Shown here in pieces: positions 15,389-24,708 of a DNA stretch of 64,000 bases. The notes beneath the pieces were generated by a model. It searched no databases and was not told the DNA's origin. It saw only the letters and a program-made list of their open reading frames with translations. Made by a program: the position numbers and the translations under genes. Positions within the stretch are counted from its first letter, which is position 1, and every line of letters starts with the position of its first letter. Source of the stretch: Nemorincola sp044225795 (GTDB lineage Bacteria > Bacteroidota > Bacteroidia > Chitinophagales > Chitinophagaceae); the NCBI GenBank assembly GCA_044225795.1, contig JBGAIF010000002.1, forward strand, positions 62,001 through 126,000, read 5' to 3'.

Positions 15389-18199
15389 TCAACCAACAAT
15401 AGGTAGTGATACGGTCACTACAGTACCCTCTCCCACCCGGCTATTCATACTTACCTTGCCATTCAATGCCTCTACCTGTGCCTTGGTCATGAACAAACCT
15501 AGGCCGCGGCCCTCTACAGAAAGATCGAACCTCTGGTAAAGATGAAACACCTTATCTCCGAACCTATCCATATCAATGCCATTACCATTATCTCTGAAGA
15601 TGATCTTAAATACACTCCCGTCCACCTCGGAGCTGATGTCAATAACAGGCTTTCTGCCGGGCATGGCAAACTTTATACTGTTGGTGATGACGTTGTAAAA
15701 TATGCTGTTGAGATATGACCTTACTGTCAAAAGCTCATTGCCAGCAGAGAAATCCGTTCTTATTGTCGCTCCGCTGCTCCTTATCATCAACGCGATACTC
15801 AGCTTAAGTTCAAATACCAGTTGTTCAAGGTTAACAGGGGTCCGGGATTCCGACAATTCTCTCCTTGTCTGAAGAATGACATTCAGGTCCCGTACTACGC
15901 TATCAAGCCGGTCGGTAGAGCTGCGAATGCCGTCGAGTATGAAACTGCGCTCCTCATCCGATACATCCTCGAGCAACATATTATTCAATCCGAGTATTGT
16001 AGCCAAAGGCCCGCGTATATTATGAGATACGATCTGGGAGAATTCCTCGAGATCGGTATTTCTCTGCACCAGGTCTTCAACAGCTCTTTGCCGCTCCAGC
16101 TCCAGTATCTTCTTAGTGGTAATATCTTCTATCTGCGAAACGAAATACAGCGGAGCCCCTGCGTCATCTCTCACAAGTGATACATTAACATTGATCCAAA
16201 TGCTCTCACCATCTTTATGCACATATCTTTTTTCGGAGCGGAAGAAACTGATCTCACCATTGAGCATCCTTTGTTGCAATTCCGTATCTATTGCAATATC
16301 ATCAGGATGAGTAACAGACTGAAATGTAAGCTGAAGCATTTCCTGCTCCGAATAACCAAGCATCTCGCACAGGCTCTTGTTCACCATGAGCCATTGCCCT
16401 TCCGGAGATACCAATGCCATTCCTATAGCTGCATATTCAAACGCCCCTCTGAACTTCGCTTCAGAGAGCAACAAAGCACGGTGCTGAGATACTTTGTTGA
16501 AATATACTTTGATGGTCTCCGCAACTGTGTTGATCAGATCACGTTCCTCTTTAAGAAATACCCCTTCGTATTCTGCAGGCACCTCACGTGTATAGACAAC
16601 CTCTATAAGGCCCTTCCTGCCATCCATTAATTCAAACTTAGCCTCCTGTGAAAAAGCAGATGCCTTGTATCCTTTGGTTGTATAATCGTTACAATCAAAA
16701 TGTATGCGGGCCTGACAAACCTCGGGATATTGCCATCCTGGCGGTAAGACGTTGACAATCCGGGTAAACACTTCACTTACAGTTTGCGACTCAACCTTGA
16801 GGATCTCATTGACCTGGTAAATGGTAGATAATTCTTTTACCCTTTCTTTTAACAGGTACACAGCCTTCTCTTTCTCTTTCCGTGTCTGGATATTCTTAAG
16901 CGCAAGGGATATATTATCTGCAAGCCTGCTAAGAATAGAAAACTCGTGATGATCAAAAGCGTTCTCGTGACCCGAATAAATATTCAATGCAGCGATCTCA
17001 TCATGTAACATCAATGGCAAAACCAACGACGCATATATCCCATGGCGTGCGGCCCTATCCCTCCATTGACGGAACTCGGGCGCAATAGATGCCTGATTAT
17101 TTATAAAAGGCTTCCCTGTCAGCAATACTGTTGCCGTAGGCCCTTTTGTCTCATCTGATAGTGAAATAGTTATTTCCGACAAATAGGATATTTCGCCACA
17201 GGCGGAAACCTGCCTTACCTTCTTTTCCGCGTCACTGCTCAACGGCATAAAACCAACCCATGCCAGTTTATATCCGCCACTGAAAATAATGCACTTACAT
17301 ACCTCGTCGAGCAGAACCTGTTCATCTGTCGCCTTGAGTATGAGGTCGTTCACCTTGGTGAGTAGTTGCAACTCCCGGTTGGCCTTATTGAGGGCATCTA
17401 TGAAATGCTCCTTCTCTGTAACATCCGCATAATTAAAAACAATGGCACCAACGTCAGGATCATTCAACAGATTACGATATACTCCCTCTAACCAAAAGTA
17501 AGCGCCATCTTTACGTTTCAGGCGATGTTTGCTTCTAAGAATCTTTCCGGGCACTGCGGCCATCTTCAGGAACGCTTCATTATCTTTTTGACGGTCATCA
17601 GGATATATCAGGTCTAATCCATCTACCGACTGCATCTCTTCTAATGAATACCCTGTTATCTTCTCAACAGACGGTGTCTGGTAGATCACCTGACCCGTAG
17701 CATCAAGCAGGACAATGGCGTCAGAACTGGTTTCGATGATCGTTCTGAAATAACGCTCGCTTTTTGCCAATTCATCTGCATGCCCTTCTATGACGATCTG
17801 GCTCTCCAGCAAAGCAATTTCTTTACGTTTACGCTCGTCTATATCTGTCGCAATCAGGACAACGCCGACCATCTCATGGGCAGGATCATAAACCGGGTTG
17901 ACCTTGTATTGAAACCAACGGGAAAAACTACCATCATTCGTCTCAATTTCCACGAGTATGGTCTCCCCATTTAATGCTTTGTCAAAGGAAGACAAATAGA
18001 GGTCCCTGAGCGGTCCGATAACAAAATCACGATAATCGTCGCCAATAGTAATATCCTTACCAAAATAGTTAACGAGTGTTTGCCTGATAAGGTCATTAAA
18101 ACAGATCACTTTATGATCATTATTCATCAAAACGATGTTGTCAGTCATATTATCCAATATGGCCTTCAACAATGTTTCTCTGTCATTAATCAAATGCAT
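15389..18199 (-). CDS. Multi-PAS/GAF sensor histidine kinase
   Basis: 936 residues without evident transmembrane helices, so probably a cytoplasmic sensor. Domains in order: PAS (~10-125), PAS with PAC (~150-270), GAF (~275-430), a second GAF-like region (~440-590), PAS (~598-715), HisKA and HATPase. The phospho-accepting histidine is at about residue 726 (SHNIRGPLATILGL). The N box (FYNVITNSIKFA), G1 (DNGNGIDMD) and G2 (GRGLGLFMTKAQVEAL) are intact. There is no receiver domain and no adjacent response regulator, so the partner is elsewhere. The GAF domains suggest sensing of small molecules or redox state; the ligand cannot be inferred. The GH125 gene precedes it on the same strand, 88 bases upstream. 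Confidence 0.9.
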   Translation of the reverse strand: MHLINDRETLLKAILDNMTDNIVLMNNDHKVICFNDLIRQTLVNYFGKDITIGDDYRDFVIGPLRDLYLSSFDKALNGETILVEIETNDGSFSRWFQYKVNPVYDPAHEMVGVVLIATDIDERKRKEIALLESQIVIEGHADELAKSERYFRTIIETSSDAIVLLDATGQVIYQTPSVEKITGYSLEEMQSVDGLDLIYPDDRQKDNEAFLKMAAVPGKILRSKHRLKRKDGAYFWLEGVYRNLLNDPDVGAIVFNYADVTEKEHFIDALNKANRELQLLTKVNDLILKATDEQVLLDEVCKCIIFSGGYKLAWVGFMPLSSDAEKKVRQVSACGEISYLSEITISLSDETKGPTATVLLTGKPFINNQASIAPEFRQWRDRAARHGIYASLVLPLMLHDEIAALNIYSGHENAFDHHEFSILSRLADNISLALKNIQTRKEKEKAVYLLKERVKELSTIYQVNEILKVESQTVSEVFTRIVNVLPPGWQYPEVCQARIHFDCNDYTTKGYKASAFSQEAKFELMDGRKGLIEVVYTREVPAEYEGVFLKEERDLINTVAETIKVYFNKVSQHRALLLSEAKFRGAFEYAAIGMALVSPEGQWLMVNKSLCEMLGYSEQEMLQLTFQSVTHPDDIAIDTELQQRMLNGEISFFRSEKRYVHKDGESIWINVNVSLVRDDAGAPLYFVSQIEDITTKKILELERQRAVEDLVQRNTDLEEFSQIVSHNIRGPLATILGLNNMLLEDVSDEERSFILDGIRSSTDRLDSVVRDLNVILQTRRELSESRTPVNLEQLVFELKLSIALMIRSSGATIRTDFSAGNELLTVRSYLNSIFYNVITNSIKFAMPGRKPVIDISSEVDGSVFKIIFRDNGNGIDMDRFGDKVFHLYQRFDLSVEGRGLGLFMTKAQVEALNGKVSMNSRVGEGTVVTVSLPIVG

Positions 18200-18287
18200 A
18201 TACGCATGGCACCCAACAAACTGTGATCGGGATCATACAAACCTAATTCATTAACTTAATATTTTCATATGAATCGTAAAATAAATA

Positions 18288-19709
18288 TTAAGCATTGAGC
18301 AAGTGTGGTCTTTCTCTATAGACCTTCCAGATAAACTCGCCGAAAAGCGTATTGGCCCATGCAAACCACGGACGTGTAAAGTCGGAAACGTTGTCTTTGT
18401 GGAATGACTCATGCATAAATCCTTTACCGGCATGTGATCTTTGCAACATATCAAGGCACTGTTTGATTTCCGTATCATCGCTGCTGGTCAGTCCGCGCAT
18501 CATAATGCTCAATGGCCAGATCCGGTTCATACCGGCATGGGGGCCACCGATACCTTCACCGGCAGTGCCCTTGAAAAAGAAAGGATTATCTTCTGACAGA
18601 ATGAATTGACGGGTATTATTATAAACATCTTTCGTATTGATGTCCGGAAACAGATACAGGATAGATAGTAAGGACGGCACATTAGCATCATCCATAAGAT
18701 TATAACTTCCGTAGCCGTTTGTTTCGTAGGCATATATCTGCCCATACCCGGGAACTTTTACCGTCCCTTGCATCTGTACTCCGGAGGCTATCTGGGTGGC
18801 AAGTATATATGGTTCCCGGGGAGTAATATCTGTTTTTAGTTTAGTTAGCATTTCTGACAGTTTCAGCAGGCAGCTCACTGCAAACAAATTGGAAGGAATA
18901 AGGTAGGGATATATGGTAGCATCATCACTGGGCCGGAACATGGAACAGATCATTCCGGTAGGACGTACGGGATAGCCATACCCGCCGAGAGGTACACTGT
19001 CCGTCGCAAACTCTGTTTTGCGCATGAATTTATACGGACCATTTCCGTCCATACGTTGCTGTACCCTGAGTGTTTTTAGAACCAGTTTCATGGCTGCCAC
19101 CCATTGCTCATCAAAAGGTGTTACATCATGAGTTTCCATAAGATAGCCATGTGCCAGCCTGATGGGATAACATAAACTGTCTATCTCCCATTTCCGCTCA
19201 TGAATTCCGGGTTTCATGTCTGTGACGTCCTTGTGCCATGGGCTGATCTTGTGCTCATCTTTATAAAACGCATTTGCATACGAGTCTTTCAGCATACACT
19301 TTGTCTGGCGCATGATAACACCCTTTATCATATTCTTCAGATGCTCGTCATCTTTACATAGGGGTAAATATGGCCAGACCTGGGCCGATGAATCACGCAA
19401 CCACATGGCATCAATATCGCCGGTAATAACATAGGTATCAGGCTTACCGTTCACCATTGTGAAATCAACGGTGGTGTCCAGCGTGTTGGGAAAACAGTTT
19501 TCAAATAGCCATGCAAGCTCTTTGTTCCCGATGTTCTTCTTTACATCACTTATGAGTAACTCCACCGCCTTACTTTTGAATTTTCGTTTTGCCTCGGGCA
19601 CACGAACTACAGGGAAAGTGGTCTCAGTGCTCCATGCATCTGTGTAACGGGAAAGAAGCAGCCCCGATGTCGCCAATGATGCCTGCTTTACAAATCGTCT
19701 TCTATTCAT
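18288..19709 (-). CDS. GH125 exo-alpha-1,6-mannosidase
   Basis: 473 residues. The N-terminus MNRRRFVKQASLATSGLLLS looks like a twin-arginine signal, so the enzyme is exported folded. The GH125 fold is indicated by NTLDTTVDFTMVNGKPDTYV followed by GDIDAMWLRDSSAQVWPYL, WEIDSLCYPIRLAHGY and GPHAGMNRIWPLSI. GH125 enzymes are metal-independent inverting exo-alpha-1,6-mannosidases acting on yeast mannan or N-glycan cores. It is divergent from GH92, GH2 and GH20 genes, with 130 bases between starts, so a shared control region is likely. No SusC/SusD genes are in the window. Confidence 0.93.
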   Translation of the reverse strand: MNRRRFVKQASLATSGLLLSRYTDAWSTETTFPVVRVPEAKRKFKSKAVELLISDVKKNIGNKELAWLFENCFPNTLDTTVDFTMVNGKPDTYVITGDIDAMWLRDSSAQVWPYLPLCKDDEHLKNMIKGVIMRQTKCMLKDSYANAFYKDEHKISPWHKDVTDMKPGIHERKWEIDSLCYPIRLAHGYLMETHDVTPFDEQWVAAMKLVLKTLRVQQRMDGNGPYKFMRKTEFATDSVPLGGYGYPVRPTGMICSMFRPSDDATIYPYLIPSNLFAVSCLLKLSEMLTKLKTDITPREPYILATQIASGVQMQGTVKVPGYGQIYAYETNGYGSYNLMDDANVPSLLSILYLFPDINTKDVYNNTRQFILSEDNPFFFKGTAGEGIGGPHAGMNRIWPLSIMMRGLTSSDDTEIKQCLDMLQRSHAGKGFMHESFHKDNVSDFTRPWFAWANTLFGEFIWKVYRERPHLLNA

Positions 19710-19839
19710 ATTGTGCGAATATTTACAGCTATCTGATCAACTGTAAATCTATCTATTTTCTCTATAACACAACAGACGGCATATGTCATAAAAAACATCG
19801 GTCACTTTACTATCTTCGTTACCTGTACAGCTACTACTT

Positions 19840-22065
19840 ATGCGAAAAATATTATTTATTTCAATAAGCCTGTTCGTTTGCTCATTGGCCACAGCACAAA
19901 AGCTGACCCGGTATGTTGATCCGTTCATTGGCACAGGTGGCCATGGCCATACTTACCCCGGTGCCACCGTACCCTTCGGCATGGTGCAGTTAAGTCCGGA
20001 TAATGGCTCTGAAGGATGGGACTGGTGCAGTGGCTACAATTATGCCGACTCAACCATAGCCGGGTTCAGCCATACACATCTTAGTGGCACCGGATGTGGC
20101 GACTGGATAGACCTATCTGTAATGCCCAACACAGAACTAATACCGGATAAAACCGAATACTTCAAAGTTCACTTCAAACACAGCAATGAAAAAGCTGCTC
20201 CGGGCTATTATTCTGTGAAGCTGGACAACGGCATCAATGTATCACTAACAAGCACTGAGCGGTGCGGGCTGCATAAGTACGAATATCCTGCCGGTGGCAA
20301 CCCCGTGCTTCGTTTCCAGCTCAGCTATATGATCAATTACGACCATCCTGTAGCTACACGCGTGTTCATGCTAAATGATTCCACCCTTGTTGGTTACAGA
20401 TATTCATCAGGCTGGGCAAATGTGCAAAAGCTATATTTTGCAGCACGCCTGTCTGCACACATCGGGCGCTTTCATCTCTATGATAATAAGACTCACAAGG
20501 AAGTACCCGAAACTGAAGAACATGGCAGTATCTACAACGCAGAGATAGAATTTGCCGACCTGGCAGGGAAACCTTTGCTGATGAAACTCGCCATGTCGTC
20601 GGTAAGTACGGAAATGGCAGTAAAGGCACTCGGTGAGATCAAAGGATGGAATTTTGACGCTGTAAAACATTCGGCAGAAAAGAAATGGGAGCACGAGCTG
20701 GACAAGATAACCGTAAAGACCTCCAATGACAACCTAAAACACATATTCTACACGGCGCTGTATCATACCTGCATGGCTCCTGTGATCTATTCGGATGCGG
20801 ATGGCAGATACAGAAACGCAAAGGGCGAACTGAAAAAGATGAACAAAGGACAGCGTTATACTGTCTTCTCGCTCTGGGACACGTTCCGGGGCCTGAATCC
20901 GTTGTTTACGCTGACACAAACCGACAGGAACATTGACATACTAAACAGTATGCTGGCATTCTACGATGAGAATGGCCTGTTACCGGTCTGGGACCTCAGC
21001 ACATGGGAAACAAACTGTATGAGTGGTTATCATGCAGTACCCGTTCTGGCCGATGCCATACTTAAGAATACACCGGGGCTTGATGCGGAACGTGCCTATG
21101 CCGCAATGAGAACAAGCGCATTCCAGGAGGTAAGGGGAACTCCTTATTATGTGAAGTATGGTTATGTGCCACAGGACAAGAACAGCTACAGCGCATCTAT
21201 GACACTGGAGTATGCTTATGACGACTGGTGTATAGCGCAGGTTGCACGGAAACTTGGCAAAATGGACGACTATACACTATTCACCAAAAGGTCTGAAGCT
21301 TATAAACTACTGCTCGACAGATCCTCAGGATTCATCAGGGGCAAGAACTCCGATGGCAGTTGGGTGCAACCATTTGACCCAATGTTCACATCCACAGCCG
21401 GTTCTTCTATGTTTGAAGAAGGTAATTCCTGGCAATACACATTCTTTGTACCCCACGATGTCAGGGGCCTTGCCAAAGAAATGGGCGGCCGGGAAGTGCT
21501 GATAGAAAAACTCGACTCTCTGTTCAAGGTAGAGTCATCGCTTGCCCGCTTTGAAGATGGCCCCCCTGATGTCAGTGGCCTCATTGGCCAGTATGCGCAT
21601 GGCAATGAACCCAGCCATCATATAGCCTATATGTACAGCTTCCTGGGGCAGCCATGGAAAACACAGTATCGCGTACGCTACATCCTCGACTCCATGTACC
21701 ACGCCGCTCCAGACGGGTATGCAGGCAATGAGGACTGCGGGCAGATGAGCGCTTGGGCCGTATGGAGCATGATGGGATTATACCCTGCCAACCCTGCCTC
21801 GGGAGAGTATGTCTTCGGCAGCCCAGTGTTTGACGAGATCATCCTGAAACTACCGGGTAAAAAACAACTGAAAATAACAACCCGCAATAATGCAAAGGAT
21901 CATCCCTATATACAAAGCGTGACACTTAACGGCAAAAAATGGACAAAGACATACATCAACCATGAAACCCTGATGAAGGGTGGCACACTGGAATTTGTAA
22001 TGGGCGCGCAGCCAAACAGGTCATGGGGAGCGAGCGCAACCGACTGGCCATCATCTCTAAACTAA
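19840..22065 (+). CDS. GH92 alpha-mannosidase
   Basis: 741 residues with a signal peptide (MRKILFISISLFVCSLATAQ). GH92 hallmarks: RYVDPFIGTGGHGHTYPGA and VPFGMVQLSPDN near the N-terminus, SHTHLSGTGC, LWDTFRGLNPLFTL in the centre, GNEPSHHIAYMY, and DCGQMSAWAVWSMMGLYP with the C-terminal catalytic region. GH92 enzymes are calcium-dependent inverting exo-mannosidases, mostly alpha-1,2 or alpha-1,3, that trim high-mannose N-glycans; linkage is not predictable here. It is the first gene of a three-gene run, with GH2 starting 10 bases after its stop. It probably acts in the periplasm or at the surface. The length is typical for the family. Confidence 0.95.
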   Translation: MRKILFISISLFVCSLATAQKLTRYVDPFIGTGGHGHTYPGATVPFGMVQLSPDNGSEGWDWCSGYNYADSTIAGFSHTHLSGTGCGDWIDLSVMPNTELIPDKTEYFKVHFKHSNEKAAPGYYSVKLDNGINVSLTSTERCGLHKYEYPAGGNPVLRFQLSYMINYDHPVATRVFMLNDSTLVGYRYSSGWANVQKLYFAARLSAHIGRFHLYDNKTHKEVPETEEHGSIYNAEIEFADLAGKPLLMKLAMSSVSTEMAVKALGEIKGWNFDAVKHSAEKKWEHELDKITVKTSNDNLKHIFYTALYHTCMAPVIYSDADGRYRNAKGELKKMNKGQRYTVFSLWDTFRGLNPLFTLTQTDRNIDILNSMLAFYDENGLLPVWDLSTWETNCMSGYHAVPVLADAILKNTPGLDAERAYAAMRTSAFQEVRGTPYYVKYGYVPQDKNSYSASMTLEYAYDDWCIAQVARKLGKMDDYTLFTKRSEAYKLLLDRSSGFIRGKNSDGSWVQPFDPMFTSTAGSSMFEEGNSWQYTFFVPHDVRGLAKEMGGREVLIEKLDSLFKVESSLARFEDGPPDVSGLIGQYAHGNEPSHHIAYMYSFLGQPWKTQYRVRYILDSMYHAAPDGYAGNEDCGQMSAWAVWSMMGLYPANPASGEYVFGSPVFDEIILKLPGKKQLKITTRNNAKDHPYIQSVTLNGKKWTKTYINHETLMKGGTLEFVMGAQPNRSWGASATDWPSSLN

Positions 22066-22074
22066 ATACCTGCT

Positions 22075-24708
22075 TTGAAAAAGTATAGCTGTCATATTTT
22101 TTTGCTTTTCTTTCTATTCTGTAACCACCATGCGAATGCACAGGAAGTGGTGCTCGATACAGGATGGAAGGCACAGCGGGGATCAATTGTCAATGTTTCC
22201 GGAGAGCAGATATCAAATAAGTATTTCTCCCTGAAGGGGTGGTTGCCAGCCACAGTACCGGGTACTGTGCTGACCACCTTGCTGAACAACAAACTGGCGC
22301 CTGATCCCTTCTATGGCATGAATAACAACCTGATACCCGACGTGTTCAACACAGGTGGCGATCAATATACCTACTGGTTTGTAAATGACTTCCGGACCAA
22401 ACCACTAAAAGAAGGAAGAAGACTCACCCTTCACCTGCGAGGCGTGAACTACTCATTCCTGCTTTATATAAATGAACATGTGCTAACACCTACTCCCCGG
22501 AAAGGGATGTACAAACGGCACAAATTTGATATTACACCCTTCCTGAACAAAGAAGGCGTAAACCGTATAGCCATACTTGTATATCCGCCGGACCACCCCG
22601 GAAATCCGAACGGCGGACAGGGGGGAGACGGCACTATAGCCAGGGATGTGACCAACCAATATACCGCGGGGTGGGACTGGATACAACCCGTACGCGACCG
22701 TAATACAGGCATATGGGATAAAATATACCTTGAGGAAACGGGCCCCGTAAGTATAGATAATACATACGTCAGTTCAATTGTCCCCGGCACACGTACTGCA
22801 AACGGAATACAGCAATCCGCCATTGTCCGTGTCGCAACAGAGATCAATAATATCTCTGACGAATTGGTTGAGGGTGACCTTGTATGCGAAGTAGCACATG
22901 AGGAAAGGTCGCTTCACCTTAAGGTCCCTCCCCACTCTACACATCCCGTAGCTTTTCCCGACATCACCGTTGACGATCCGAAACTTTGGTGGCCAAATGG
23001 CTATGGCCCACAGACACAGTACAAAGCCACCGTTGAATTCAGGCTGGACAAGAAGAACGTATCTGATGAACAATCCATTTCCTTTGGCATACGCGAAATA
23101 AAAGCCTATTGGAATAGCAAGACCCAAAGCAGGGAAATATCTGTGAATGGCCAAAAGATATTCATCAAAGGCAGCAACTGGATAACCTCTGACGCGATGC
23201 TCAGAAATTCAAGAACAAGATATGACAACGAACTACGCTATCACCGGGATATGAACCTGAATTTTATCCGTGTGTGGGGAGGAGGGCTTACTGAGCGACC
23301 CGAATTCTATGAGGCGTGCGACAAATATGGAATACTGGTGATGCAGGACCTGTGGGTAACCGGCGATTGCAACGGACGCTGGTATGACCCATACAAACAT
23401 GATGACACAACGACCCGAAGGAATTACCCTGATGACCACAAACTTTTTATGGAAAGCGTGGAAGACCAGGTAAAAATGCTGCGCTGTCACCCTTCACTGG
23501 CTATATGGTGCGGGGGCAATGAAATACGTCCGCCTGCCGATATACTGGCTGACATTAAGAACAGGATACTTCCACAGTCTGATCCGACGAGGTACTTCTT
23601 TGAATATTCTAATGCAGACAGCATGTCTTTAAACAGCCATGACGGCCCGTACACCCTGCAAGACACCAAATACTTCTGGGAACACCGCTCCTATCCGTTC
23701 AATTCCGAAATAGGTTCGGTGGGGCTCGGCGAATATGAATCACTCGAACGGTTCCTGCCGAAAGAGCATATGATCCCTCCCTATTACTCAGCAACAGAGC
23801 GCAGGTGGAAAATAGACTCAGTTTGGAAATACCATAAATACCTCGGCTACGACTCATCAGTGGAAGCCTACGGACACATCACAGACCTTAAGGATTTCAC
23901 AAAGAAGGTCCAACTCGTCAACTATGACCAATACAGGGCAATGATGGAAGGTGCGGTATCACATGCGTGGGACTGGTACACAGGCATACTGGTATGGAAA
24001 ACGCAAAACCCTTGGACAGCCATGGTGGGGCAAATGTATGACCCATATCTGGACCCGAATGCTGGTATGTTCGGGTTAAGAGAAGGTGCAAAACCACTGC
24101 ACATCATGTATGACCCGATCGCCAAAGTCATTAAGGTGACCAACAACACATACAAAGACGCAACTAAAGTATTCTTCCGGTTGTCTTTATTTTCAATGGA
24201 TGGAGCTGAAGACAACCTGATGACCTCTTTTACAGATATACCGGCGCACACATGTAAAACTGCAGGTGTTGTGAATAATGTTATTGATGAGGATGCGAAG
24301 GGCAATGGACAGTTTGCTGATCTTACACTTATTGACGCTGCTACCGGTAAGATCATCGACGATAATTTCTATTGGTTCCCGGATTCCCGGGGTAATTATT
24401 CCGGCCTTATAGATCTGCCCAAAGTGATCCCGGTGGTCACCGCGACAATAACGGGCAACGGCACAGCAGAAATATCCATTACTGCACCCGCAGGTGGCAG
24501 CGTTGCTTTTTTCAATCGTTTATCTTTGACCAATAAAAAGACGGGAAAACTTATTTTACCTGCATTCTTCAATAATAACTATATTTCCATTCCTCCGGGG
24601 CAGCACAGAACAGTGCTGGTGGAATGGGATCCGGAAAAGGATGAATTGCCGGCCGTTATCATGGAAGGATGGAACGTTGAGAAACAGGTTATTGATTTAA
24701 AAAAATGA
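22075..24708 (+). CDS. GH2 beta-mannosidase-like glycosidase
   Basis: 877 residues. The start is a TTG codon (TTGAAAAAGTATAGC) 10 bases after the GH92 stop; it begins a proper signal peptide (KKYSCHIFLLFFLFCNHHANAQ), and no ATG fits. A sugar-binding jelly-roll (~25-200, with GWLPATVPGTVLTTLLNN) is followed by an Ig-like domain and a TIM barrel. The acid/base glutamate lies in LAIWCGGNEI and the nucleophile candidate in FNSEIGSVGL. The WCGGNE form is closer to beta-mannosidases and exo-glucosaminidases than to beta-galactosidases. The context with alpha-mannosidases favours hydrolysis of the Man-beta-1,4-GlcNAc core of N-glycans. The stop overlaps the GH20 start (ATGA). Confidence 0.9.
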   Translation: MKKYSCHIFLLFFLFCNHHANAQEVVLDTGWKAQRGSIVNVSGEQISNKYFSLKGWLPATVPGTVLTTLLNNKLAPDPFYGMNNNLIPDVFNTGGDQYTYWFVNDFRTKPLKEGRRLTLHLRGVNYSFLLYINEHVLTPTPRKGMYKRHKFDITPFLNKEGVNRIAILVYPPDHPGNPNGGQGGDGTIARDVTNQYTAGWDWIQPVRDRNTGIWDKIYLEETGPVSIDNTYVSSIVPGTRTANGIQQSAIVRVATEINNISDELVEGDLVCEVAHEERSLHLKVPPHSTHPVAFPDITVDDPKLWWPNGYGPQTQYKATVEFRLDKKNVSDEQSISFGIREIKAYWNSKTQSREISVNGQKIFIKGSNWITSDAMLRNSRTRYDNELRYHRDMNLNFIRVWGGGLTERPEFYEACDKYGILVMQDLWVTGDCNGRWYDPYKHDDTTTRRNYPDDHKLFMESVEDQVKMLRCHPSLAIWCGGNEIRPPADILADIKNRILPQSDPTRYFFEYSNADSMSLNSHDGPYTLQDTKYFWEHRSYPFNSEIGSVGLGEYESLERFLPKEHMIPPYYSATERRWKIDSVWKYHKYLGYDSSVEAYGHITDLKDFTKKVQLVNYDQYRAMMEGAVSHAWDWYTGILVWKTQNPWTAMVGQMYDPYLDPNAGMFGLREGAKPLHIMYDPIAKVIKVTNNTYKDATKVFFRLSLFSMDGAEDNLMTSFTDIPAHTCKTAGVVNNVIDEDAKGNGQFADLTLIDAATGKIIDDNFYWFPDSRGNYSGLIDLPKVIPVVTATITGNGTAEISITAPAGGSVAFFNRLSLTNKKTGKLILPAFFNNNYISIPPGQHRTVLVEWDPEKDELPAVIMEGWNVEKQVIDLKK

